Source of the DNA: Planctomycetes bacterium UBA4800
GTDB taxonomy: Bacteria > Planctomycetota > UBA8108 > UBA8890 > UBA8898
DNA: 20,843 bases
Direction: 5' to 3'
NCBI GenBank assembly: GCA_002402755.1
Contig: DHGK01000168.1
Span: forward strand, 1-20,843
In this document: positions 14,523 through 20,843 of the stretch, one piece after another
Layout of the letters: each line of letters begins with the position of its first letter
Position numbering within the stretch: the stretch's first letter is position 1
The notes under the pieces: generated by a model
What the model was told of the DNA's origin: nothing
Databases searched by the model: none
What the model saw: the letters and a program-made list of their open reading frames with translations, nothing else
Made by a program: the position numbers and the translations under genes

Positions 14523-15983
14523 ATGAGCGCATTCAACGAGCTGCTTGCCGGGATGGTGCAAGGCCGCGGCTGGCCCCTCATGGGAGACGGCGATGCAGTG
14601 CGTGGCTTGCTTAGCCGCGTGTATGACGAGCGCTACCACCGGGCCGCACACAACAAGGATCGCTTTCAGGTCCGGGTGAACCTGCAGAAGAAGGACGACG
14701 CCGCCTCGTACGCCGGCTGGATCACCGCCGAGAATCCGACCTCCGGCCCATACCAAGGCACTTCATTCGTCTGGTGCCCTGCCGGCCAGGGCAGTGTGGC
14801 CATCCTGGTGATCGGCACCGACGGATTCGGCGCCGATACGGCCATCCTCGGTCGTCCCGGGCATGCGCGACGCCTGCGCGCACTCTCTCGCCTCCACAAG
14901 GGCAGGATTTGGGTGAAGCCCGATCTCCTTGACATCGCCGGCGAAGTCCCGAGCGTGATTTCCAGAGAGTGGCCGGAGATTCCTGCCGCCCTGAAGGCAT
15001 ACACGCGCGTCATCTACGCGGCCACGGCCGTCCGGAATGACGACGATGCCGGCCAAGTCGAGGACCTCCTGGACCTCTTCTTCCACGAGCACGGCACACC
15101 GCTTACGGGGGATGCCAAGAAACGCTGGGACGGGCGCCTGGAGCAAATCGCCGGCACAGTGTTTCCCGCGGTGAGTGCCGACGATGTCTTCCGCATTCTC
15201 AAAGAGCGCCGGTTTGTCGTGCTTGAGGGCCCGCCTGGAACCGGCAAGACACGGCTTGCCTACCAGATCGCAAAGCGCATCGGGTCGGCCACCCACGTCC
15301 AGTTCCACGCCGCTCGCACGTACGAGGACTTCGTTGTGGGGCTCTTCCCGCGCCCGACGGCGCAAGGATTGTCCTTCGACGTGAGGGCGGGTGATCTCCT
15401 CGTCGCCAACGCCGCCGCGAAAGCGCACCCTCATGTGCTCGTCATCGATGAGATCAACCGTGCCGATCTGGCGCGGGTGCTTGGCGAGGCGATAGTCCTC
15501 TTCGAAGCCGGCGAGGCGACTCGCAGCGTGCGGCTTCCCAATACGCCGGAGGGCTACGAGCCCGAACTACAATTGTCGCCGCACCTCTGCGTCCTTGGAA
15601 CCCGGAACACGGCCGACCGCACCATCGCCCGCATGGACATCGCCATTCGACGCCGGTTCGCGTTCATGGAAATGTGGCCCGATCTGCGCGCCGTGGAGCA
15701 CAGCGGGGTCGACTTCGCGACGGAGCTCTTCGCCGACACGATCCACACGTTCGTCGAGTTCTCGGACGAAGACACCCTGCGCCTGGTTCCCGGCCACGCC
15801 TATTTCCTCGATCCGCGACCCGATCTCGATCCGGGGGAACGCCCCGACCGTGTGGCCCGCAGGCTTCGGTTCGAGCTGCTGCCGCTGCTTCGCAACTACC
15901 TCGACGAGAAGCTCTGCGGCGCGGCCAGCGAATCCGTCGCCGGATTGGCGGATCGAGTCGAGGCGCGCATCGTGGAGCGCTGA
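14523..15983 (+). CDS. mcrB: McrB-type restriction AAA+ GTPase/ATPase
   Basis: 486 residues. Residues ~35-200 are an N-terminal DNA-reading domain of a type I have seen in other non-enteric McrB proteins (SGPYQGTSFVW, 74-84; GTDGFGADTAILGRPGHARR, 98-117), not the E. coli DUF3578 domain. The motor follows: Walker A GPPGTGKT (236-243), Walker B VLVIDEINR (305-313) and the McrB signature GTRNTADR (359-366), where E. coli has M in place of R361, then arginines R376-R378. McrB rings recognise modified cytosines and, with McrC, drive translocation and cleavage of modified foreign DNA; GTP is the usual fuel. SD GAGGAG precedes ATG 14523 by 7 nt. The stop overlaps the McrC start by one base (TGATG), so the pair is coupled. 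Confidence 0.92.
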   Translation: MSAFNELLAGMVQGRGWPLMGDGDAVRGLLSRVYDERYHRAAHNKDRFQVRVNLQKKDDAASYAGWITAENPTSGPYQGTSFVWCPAGQGSVAILVIGTDGFGADTAILGRPGHARRLRALSRLHKGRIWVKPDLLDIAGEVPSVISREWPEIPAALKAYTRVIYAATAVRNDDDAGQVEDLLDLFFHEHGTPLTGDAKKRWDGRLEQIAGTVFPAVSADDVFRILKERRFVVLEGPPGTGKTRLAYQIAKRIGSATHVQFHAARTYEDFVVGLFPRPTAQGLSFDVRAGDLLVANAAAKAHPHVLVIDEINRADLARVLGEAIVLFEAGEATRSVRLPNTPEGYEPELQLSPHLCVLGTRNTADRTIARMDIAIRRRFAFMEMWPDLRAVEHSGVDFATELFADTIHTFVEFSDEDTLRLVPGHAYFLDPRPDLDPGERPDRVARRLRFELLPLLRNYLDEKLCGAASESVAGLADRVEARIVER

Positions 15984-17383
15984 TGGCACGGGGACGAACG
16001 AAGAAAGGCCGGTCGCGCGCCGCCCTGATGGCGGCGGCGCCGTCGTCCCGTCCGCTCCTCAGGACGTGCGACTATGGAAACCCGATTGCCGTCCACGCAT
16101 GCGATGTCGGCGCGACAGGCGAGCGCTGGGTGGAGCCCTTCCTCGCGGCCAATTCGATCGGTCTTCGCCGTCTCCAGCTCCGGCACGAAGTTCGTGCGGA
16201 TCCCGAGCTTCGCGTGATGCTCGCGCCGGGGCCTCGCATCGGCGCCATCCCGCTCCTCAGTCCCTCAACCCGCAGGGTCGCGGCCGGTCTTCTCATCGAG
16301 CCTCGGTTCCGCTGGGCAGCGCTCGGCGCCGTGTTCAACGCGATCGGATTCTCGGTCGAGCCCGGCCTGGGCGGCATGCCGCTCGTGCCCGGCTCCGCGC
16401 GCGAAGTGCCGCCGTGGATGCTCGCCGGGCCTGTCATCGAGCGAATCGCCGCCCTGCTGCGACACCGGCAGAGGGGATTCGTCGAGCGAGAAGAACGCCG
16501 GACGAGTCCGCGCGGCCGTGTCGATTGGACGAGCTGGGCCTCGTCGTACGTCTCCCGCGGCAATTGGACGACATTCCCTTGCCGGTACTCGGAGCCGGAC
16601 GACGACCCCGACCTCATCTCCTCCATCCGCTGGACGCTGTCCCGTCTCGAAGAGGAGCTCTTGACCGTCGCCTGGTCCCTTCCTGCCAGGTCGCTCCTGC
16701 AACGTGCGGCCGAGCTACAGACGCAAGTCGGCCCGGGAACTCTGCGACGTCCCCCCCGCTGGTGGACGTTGCCGGGATCGTCGGAATGGGTTGCGGCCGC
16801 CGTCGAAGCGATGACGTGGGTGGCCGAGGAGCGCGGCCTCGGCGGCGCGAGGTGCATGGACGGCCTGGCATGGGATCTGTCCGTCGATGCGGTCTGGGAG
16901 GCGTGGGTCGCCGCCTTCTCAGCGGATCTGGGGCGGTATCTCGGCCTGGTCGCAAGCCCCTTCCAGACCGCAAGACGGCCCCTCCGGTGGCAAGGCCCGG
17001 CTCATTCCATGGGAGCGCTCGCGCCCGATGTGGAGCTCCGCGGCGCGGATCGCGTCGTCTGGCTCGACGCCAAGTACAAGGCCCACCTCGAGCTCCTCAC
17101 CCGCCGAGGGTGGAGCAATCTCTCCGACGACGTCCGTGAAGACCATCGCGCCGACCTCCATCAGGCACTTGCCTACGCTTCCCTCGCCGACGTCCCGACC
17201 GTGGACACGCTCCTCGTCTACCCGGAAGTCGGCCGCGGCAGCCCCTCGCCGGCAACCATCGCCACCGTGACTTCCGGCCGGCGCCGAACCCGTCTCGTCC
17301 TGGCCTCGCTGCCGTTCGGCTACGTCAGCCCGGAGCACAAGGCGCAGTGCTTGCAGTCGTTCCGAGAGGTCCTGTGCAATTGA
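15983..17383 (+). CDS. mcrC: McrC-type restriction endonuclease subunit
   Basis: 466 residues. A long N-terminal part with WTSWASSYVSRGNWTTFPC (182-200) and ELLTVAWSLPARSLL (225-239) is followed by the PD-(D/E)xK nuclease core: GALAPDVEL (D349) and VVWLDAKYKAH (D362, K364), then the family's HQALAYASLADVPTVDTLLVYP (393-414). McrC activates McrB's nucleotide hydrolysis and cuts the DNA. Its start ATG lies within the mcrB stop (TGATG). All catalytic residues visible are intact, so the system looks functional. Family length is normally ~350-450, so this is at the long end owing to N-terminal extension. Confidence 0.9.
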   Translation: MARGRTKKGRSRAALMAAAPSSRPLLRTCDYGNPIAVHACDVGATGERWVEPFLAANSIGLRRLQLRHEVRADPELRVMLAPGPRIGAIPLLSPSTRRVAAGLLIEPRFRWAALGAVFNAIGFSVEPGLGGMPLVPGSAREVPPWMLAGPVIERIAALLRHRQRGFVEREERRTSPRGRVDWTSWASSYVSRGNWTTFPCRYSEPDDDPDLISSIRWTLSRLEEELLTVAWSLPARSLLQRAAELQTQVGPGTLRRPPRWWTLPGSSEWVAAAVEAMTWVAEERGLGGARCMDGLAWDLSVDAVWEAWVAAFSADLGRYLGLVASPFQTARRPLRWQGPAHSMGALAPDVELRGADRVVWLDAKYKAHLELLTRRGWSNLSDDVREDHRADLHQALAYASLADVPTVDTLLVYPEVGRGSPSPATIATVTSGRRRTRLVLASLPFGYVSPEHKAQCLQSFREVLCN

Positions 17384-17470
17384 CATCATGGACGCCGCCG
17401 AATGCCGGCAGATAGCGGCCCTCGCCCTTCGTGTCGGCGCCGAGAGGAGCGGCCGGCCGCGATGATGTCA
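17381..17470. repeat. Perfect 9-bp inverted repeat bracketing the convergent gene ends
   Basis: TGACATCAT (17381-17389) and ATGATGTCA (17462-17470). The first begins with the mcrC stop codon, the second ends with the stop of the convergent TQTCD gene. Between them are 72 bp with no gene and a perfect 12-bp palindrome GCGGCCGGCCGC (17449-17460), which may act as a two-way terminator, though without T runs. Confidence 0.6.
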
Positions 17471-18310
17471 CTTGGGCGGCGACAAGTAGTCAAGATCCAG
17501 AGGATCGCTGTCTACGTAATCCTGAGCCCGAAGATCCTCCAATGTCGTTACCGCACCTTCAACGTCGGAGAATCGTCCGCGGGGAGGTACGCTATCAAGC
17601 CAGTCAGCCAGGTACGCGTCCCAACGCACAATCGGCGGACGAGTCGTATCGGCATCGCGAATGAACAGGAACATCAACGCCACAGTCTTCGCCTCCCACG
17701 ACGGGAAAGCCTGGACGCGAATCTCCCGAAGGTCGCGAAGCGCTTGTCCTTCCTCGCTCATCTTGTCGTGTTTCCCGAGAATCCTCTCTCGTAAACCACC
17801 AACGAGTTCCACAAAGTCGTCGGGAAACGCGAATCGTGTGCGTTTGCGACCGAGTGCCTGTACGAACGCCCGGGCTTCATGGTCCGTCGACCAACCAGGA
17901 GTACGCCGCCACTTTGCCGCAACGGACTTCTCCACGGTCATCGTTCGATCGAGGTCCGCAACCAGCCTCCGGCCGGCAGTCGCCGGAACGTGGGCAAATC
18001 GCGGCCGGCGCCCTCTGGAGACCTCTTGCGCCACCGTCTCGGGGACTTTCAGCAAAGGAGAGACTTCCAGGAATGGACGCTCGGCGCATGTCCGCACAAC
18101 ATCACAGGTCTGAGTCACGACCACGAGCCCCTCAACCTCGCTGACGATGCTCTTCATGCCCTCGTCCGCCTGAGCACTCTCCGATGTCAAGGCGTCGCGT
18201 GGATCGGCAACGTGCGTGAACCAACGCTCTTGGAGGGCGAGATCCCCTTGCCGCCACTCGGCGAGGGCAGCATCTATGGCCCGAATCCGGCGTGCATCAC
18301 ACCTCGCCAT
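17468..18310 (-). CDS. Uncharacterised TQTCD-motif protein (third gene of operon)
   Basis: 280 residues, soluble. The N-terminal half has QGDLALQERW (21-30) and GLVVVTQTCDVVR (61-73) followed by RPFLEVSPLL; I recall this 'QGD...TQTCD...' pattern from uncharacterised proteins beside regulators, and the Cys-Asp pair looks like an active site or metal ligand. The middle is basic and helical (KWRRTPGWSTDHEARAFV); the end is acidic with many D and W. There is no known fold I can name. Its ATG lies 3 bp after the stop of the Xre-like gene, so the two are in one operon. The fixed position after an antitoxin-like regulator makes an effector or enzyme role plausible, an inference. Confidence 0.75.
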   Translation of the reverse strand: MARCDARRIRAIDAALAEWRQGDLALQERWFTHVADPRDALTSESAQADEGMKSIVSEVEGLVVVTQTCDVVRTCAERPFLEVSPLLKVPETVAQEVSRGRRPRFAHVPATAGRRLVADLDRTMTVEKSVAAKWRRTPGWSTDHEARAFVQALGRKRTRFAFPDDFVELVGGLRERILGKHDKMSEEGQALRDLREIRVQAFPSWEAKTVALMFLFIRDADTTRPPIVRWDAYLADWLDSVPPRGRFSDVEGAVTTLEDLRAQDYVDSDPLDLDYLSPPK

Positions 18311-18313
18311 CGC

Positions 18314-18964
18314 TCACTTCGTCTTGATCGGCGTCGCCGACAGCAAGCGCCCTTCCCCTTTGGAGATGTGCTCCCCGTCTTGCAGCGCTCCTGCCAGAAT
18401 CTCGGGCGGCAACGGCCTGCGCGGCGATGATGTGCCGCGGCGGAATCGGCTTCGAGCGGCATCCATCCGCCGGGGGGCGGACTGTCTCTCAAGGGCTGCA
18501 ACGACCGTGTCTATCTTGCCCTCCGCCAACAGATCATACGGTCTGGCCCCATCCGGCTGCTGTGCGAGCAGCAACGCCCGATTCTCCGCCGCGCTCCCCC
18601 GATCAATCCTCCGCACGACAGCGAGCACGTCGTAGAGCCGTTCCTCGTTCTCTCTGCTCAGCGGCTTCCCGCTCGCCCAGAAGTGCACGCTGCGGCGGTC
18701 GACCCCGAAGAGAACCGCCAGTTGATCCCAGTTGAGCCCGCTGAGCCGGCGGAGTTCCATGACGGCGGAGGCGCTCGTCTGGCGTTCAGGGGGACGGACG
18801 CCGCTATTCGTCCAGCTCGCGGCAACCAGGTCTTCCCAGTCGAACCGGACACCGCCGACCGTGGTCGAAGACGCGGCCAGCGCCCCCGATGCGTTTATGT
18901 ACTCGGAACACGGCGAACGGAACTGGGGCAATCGACGATCATCCTCCAGAACCTGCACTCTCAT
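18314..18964 (-). CDS. Xre-like regulator/antitoxin-like protein (second gene of operon)
   Basis: 216 residues. A Cro/Xre helix-turn-helix lies at ~66-104 (AVMELRRLSGLNWDQLAVLFGV, DRRSVHFWASGKPLS). The segment 128-160 (RALLLAQQPDGARPYDLLAEGKIDTVVAALE) resembles the toxin-binding region of Xre/MbcA/ParS antitoxins ('G..P.DLL..G'). The C-terminal 55 residues are arginine/proline rich and disordered. ATG 18964 overlaps the TIGR04255 stop (ATGA, 18964-18961), which fixes the start over an ATG 15 bp upstream. It is the obvious candidate to bind the palindrome over the operon's -10 box. A pure antitoxin reading is not proven: the antitoxin-like segment is short of the usual conserved tryptophan. 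Confidence 0.8.
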   Translation of the reverse strand: MRVQVLEDDRRLPQFRSPCSEYINASGALAASSTTVGGVRFDWEDLVAASWTNSGVRPPERQTSASAVMELRRLSGLNWDQLAVLFGVDRRSVHFWASGKPLSRENEERLYDVLAVVRRIDRGSAAENRALLLAQQPDGARPYDLLAEGKIDTVVAALERQSAPRRMDAARSRFRRGTSSPRRPLPPEILAGALQDGEHISKGEGRLLSATPIKTK

Positions 18965-19761
18965 ACCTTGCCTCCGCAACGCCGCAGGAACTCCTTCGTC
19001 ACCGCCCAGCGGAACACGGCATAGATGCGCTCCGCGTACGCTTGCACGAGATTCACGATACTCGTCACCGTGAATTCCTGAGAACGGGTGTGGAACATGT
19101 CAAGGTCGAGGATCCAACTCGGCTCACTCACCGGCTGGATCGCATCCGGGTCTACACTGCCGTTCGCAGGAATCCGCCCCCAGCGCGCCAGGAGACGGGC
19201 GCTCCCTTCCGGCATGCAGAGAAGCGACTCGCACAACGAGTGCTGCGCGTGCGCCCCCATAGGTGTCCCCACAACACCGAGGACTTCCGGACGAACGAGC
19301 TTTGCAATGTCCGCCAGATCTCCCCCGGTGACGCGGTCAATGTACCTGACGCCCACACGATCCACGGTCTTGGGACCGATGTGCTTCCCGAGCGCCTCCA
19401 GGACCGCCCGCAAGCGCGCCAGGAAGTCGCTCCGGCTCGAGTACGAAGTCGTCTCGATAGCCACGAACTCGGGCGCCAGCGATACGCACCACGTTCGCTC
19501 GTCGTTGTTGAATCGGTATACCGTATGACTCCGCGCCGGGAGAATCTCGGGCCCGCCGATCAGGACGCCGCGCGTCTCCTCACGACGAAGAACGGGATAG
19601 GCGCCTCGGATCTGCTCCTGGAATCCGGCCACGAACTCGGTCTTCTCGATCGACGCGATCAATGGGAACCGCACCTGCGCGATCACGCGGACAAGCGGCG
19701 CGCGCGGCAGCGGCACCTCCCTCGGCGGCGGATCGACTAACGGGTTCTTCTCTTTCTTCAC
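18961..19761 (-). CDS. TIGR04255 family protein (first gene of operon)
   Basis: 266 residues. The N-terminus PLPRAPLVRVIAQVRFPLIASI and EFVAGFQEQIRGAYPVLRREE are the hallmark of TIGR04255, a sporadically distributed family of about 250-270 residues with no assigned activity. Later segments RFNNDERTWCVSLAPEFVAIETTSY and KTVDRVGVRYIDRV match the family as I know it. The GTG at 19761 is chosen because a perfect SD, GGAGGT (19776-19771), lies 9 nt upstream and the family begins there; an ATG at 19806 has none. It is first in a tight three-gene operon with an Xre-like regulator and a TQTCD protein. Members often sit in accessory DNA, in keeping with this position next to McrBC. Confidence 0.85.
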   Translation of the reverse strand: MKKEKNPLVDPPPREVPLPRAPLVRVIAQVRFPLIASIEKTEFVAGFQEQIRGAYPVLRREETRGVLIGGPEILPARSHTVYRFNNDERTWCVSLAPEFVAIETTSYSSRSDFLARLRAVLEALGKHIGPKTVDRVGVRYIDRVTGGDLADIAKLVRPEVLGVVGTPMGAHAQHSLCESLLCMPEGSARLLARWGRIPANGSVDPDAIQPVSEPSWILDLDMFHTRSQEFTVTSIVNLVQAYAERIYAVFRWAVTKEFLRRCGGKV

Positions 19762-19815
19762 GATCGGCAGACCTCCGGACGGGCGCGCACAACAACTCGC
19801 TCGCACCTCTCTGGC

Positions 19816-19844
19816 AGTCTATCACGGATAGACCGAGATGTGAA
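19816..19844 (-). promoter_or_regulatory. Promoter of the TIGR04255 operon
   Basis: On the minus strand TTCACA (19844-19839, 5/6), exactly 17 bp, then TAGACT (19821-19816) preceded by TGA, an extended -10. Transcription should start near 19809, giving a leader of about 48 nt to GTG 19761. Confidence 0.7.
19817..19833. promoter_or_regulatory. Perfect palindromic operator GTCTATC-ACG-GATAGAC
   Basis: 7-bp arms (19817-19823, 19827-19833) and a 3-bp centre, lying across the -10 box and the adjacent spacer. Binding here would block RNA polymerase, as for Xre-type autoregulators. A second motif, TGTGAAG, is directly repeated at 19839-19845 and 19851-19857, across and upstream of the -35. Confidence 0.75.
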
Positions 19845-19857
19845 GCAAAATGTGAAG

Positions 19858-20336
19858 TGCAGGCTGCCATGCACGATATCGGCTGGCCCCTAACTGCAGT
19901 GCAACCCGCTGTGCGAGAACAGCTTACGCCCTGCTGAGGCTCTGGCTGATCGCGCCCTGGACAAGGCCTGGCTCAATCCTGCCGGGAGCCTCGCCTTGCG
20001 CAGCCGTGACAACGATCCGTTCGACGCGCGGCCGCCATCGAGCCCAGATCCGATCGTATTCGACAAGCGCGCGACCATGTGCCCCGGCGTGTTGTCACCG
20101 ATGGTCGGCCGGTAGATGTTCGATCCCAAGGCTCGTCAACGCAGGAAGCCCCGGGACAACGCCCAGGGCCGTTTCTTCTAGTAGCGGGGATTGGATTCGA
20201 ACTATCGGGCCTCCGGATCATCGCGCGCGAACGTGAATGCGGCGGACCTCCATGGACTCTTGCCGGCGCATATGCGCCCTCTCCCGCGCCTCGATCGCCC
20301 CTCGAGCGCGCAGCGCGCGCCCAGACGGCCGGGATC
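19858..20336. other. Gene-free stretch with possible relics
   Basis: No frame here looks like a gene: the longest candidates overlap each other on opposite strands and match nothing I know. One plus-strand frame (about 19935-20110) reads ALDKAWLNPAGSLALRS and DPIVFDKRATMC before a stop, which could be eroded coding sequence. The one structured item is the tRNA-like 3' end at 20180-20224. Confidence 0.5.
20180..20224 (-). pseudogene. tRNA 3'-half-like remnant (initiator-Met-like)
   Basis: The reverse complement reads GATGATCCGGAGGCCCGATA, then GTTCGAATCC, then AATCCCCGCTAC: a T-loop consensus (GTTCGAATC), a 3' acceptor strand CCCCGC and an anticodon-stem-like CCGGAGG at the right spacing. It resembles the second half of an initiator tRNA-Met. 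The T stem is damaged (GATAG against CCAAT) and the 5' half is missing from the anticodon loop onward, so it cannot be a working tRNA. Confidence 0.4.
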
Positions 20337-20843
20337 TTACGGCATGGTCTCGGATTCACAGTAGAACAGGTCTGCCGGGATCTCGCCATCCAACTCGTCG
20401 CGGCGGCAGCTTTCCAATTGAGGGTGATCCTCCAATCGTTCGACGCGCAACTCGACCGCCGTGCCAGGCGGCCGATCGGCGATCGGCAGACGCTTCCCGT
20501 CCATGATCATCCAGTGCAGCACCGCGATGGTCGGCTCTTTCCACTCCCCTTCGAGCACTTGCGCGACCTTGTACTCGGCGACGCTCATGCTGCGCGTGTA
20601 CGGGCGGATCTCGGCCAGGCCGGCCGTCTTCGCCTGGCGCACGAGGGCTCCGCGGAAACGGATCGTCGCCGCCGGCCTCCGCTCGGCCATGAAGGCCTTG
20701 CTCGCGGCGCTCTCGCCCGCCGCTTCCTCGGACGTCAGGACGCGCGGGAACACCGCGATCCCTTCCAGCCGCCCGCGCCACGCGCCGGCGCCCGACCACG
20801 CGGCGCCCATGACGAGCTGCCGCGTCCCCCACGACGGCGCGCC
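20337..20843 (-). CDS. LamG/concanavalin-like domain protein, C-terminus (partial)
   Basis: The frame is open to the window edge; 168 codons plus TAA are visible. The first visible residues, PSWGTRQLVMGAAWSGAGAWRG, then RLEGIAVFPRVLTSEE, are the end of a LamG-like jelly-roll as found in secreted or cell-surface proteins of Planctomycetota and similar phyla. This is followed by a smaller domain (IRPYTRSMSVAEYKVAQVLEG; TIAVLHWMIMDGKRLP) ending in an acidic tail. The start lies outside the window, so signal peptide and full length are unknown. It is an ordinary-looking host gene, so the island's right edge may lie between it and the TIGR04255 operon. Confidence 0.7.
   Translation of the reverse strand, partial: GAPSWGTRQLVMGAAWSGAGAWRGRLEGIAVFPRVLTSEEAAGESAASKAFMAERRPAATIRFRGALVRQAKTAGLAEIRPYTRSMSVAEYKVAQVLEGEWKEPTIAVLHWMIMDGKRLPIADRPPGTAVELRVERLEDHPQLESCRRDELDGEIPADLFYCESETMP

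Noticed and set aside
19890..20129. Minus-strand 79-codon frame
   Set aside because: No SD, no similarity I recognise, and a plus-strand frame over the same bases looks equally good; I leave both as possible relics.

Overview
The window is GC-rich bacterial DNA packed with accessory genes. It looks like a defence or genomic island in a free-living, probably environmental, bacterium. No rRNA, intact tRNA or conserved core locus fixes the taxon. The LamG-like fragment at the right edge and the style of the McrB N-terminal domain remind me of Planctomycetota, Kiritimatiellota or Hydrogenedentota-type genomes. That is an impression, not a placement.

Layout, left to right. (1) 1-850: an ASCH-domain gene, then a broken 3' third of an inosine/guanosine kinase (gsk) gene on the minus strand. 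(2) 881-2620: a class I methyltransferase fused to an HNH nuclease, apparently made from a leaderless mRNA. (3) 3139-7307: an AcrVA2-like protein followed 38 bp later by a 1000-residue SEC-C zinc-motif protein. (4) 7391-8408, minus: three tiny genes joined by two ATGA overlaps. (5) 8599-9252, minus: a second gsk copy with a large in-frame internal deletion. Its 3' end is a direct repeat of the fragment at the left edge, exactly 8095 bp away. (6) 9395-10597: a Fic protein with nested inverted repeats over its promoter and Shine-Dalgarno (SD) sequence. (7) 10682-11177: a gutted paralogue of the SEC-C gene. (8) 11241-13435, minus: an AlbA_2/HATPase protein translationally coupled to a ParA-like ATPase. 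(9) 13792-14313: a HIT hydrolase. (10) 14523-17383: a two-gene McrB/McrC type IV restriction system. (11) 17468-19761, minus: a three-gene operon (TIGR04255-like protein, Xre-like regulator, TQTCD-motif protein) with a perfect palindromic operator on its -10 box. (12) 19850-20336: no gene, but a sequence resembling the 3' half of a tRNA. (13) 20337-end, minus: the C-terminus of a LamG-like protein.

How the genes fit together. McrBC is the one clear known defence system. The methyltransferase-HNH fusion, the AlbA_2-ParA pair, the Fic protein with its operators and the TIGR04255/Xre/TQTCD operon are each compact, separately promoted modules of the kind found in defence islands. The last one has the layout of an autoregulated toxin-antitoxin-like or signalling module and is the best candidate here for an undescribed system. 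Two genes (gsk and the SEC-C paralogue) have lost their middles in frame, so the region is both gaining cassettes and eroding.
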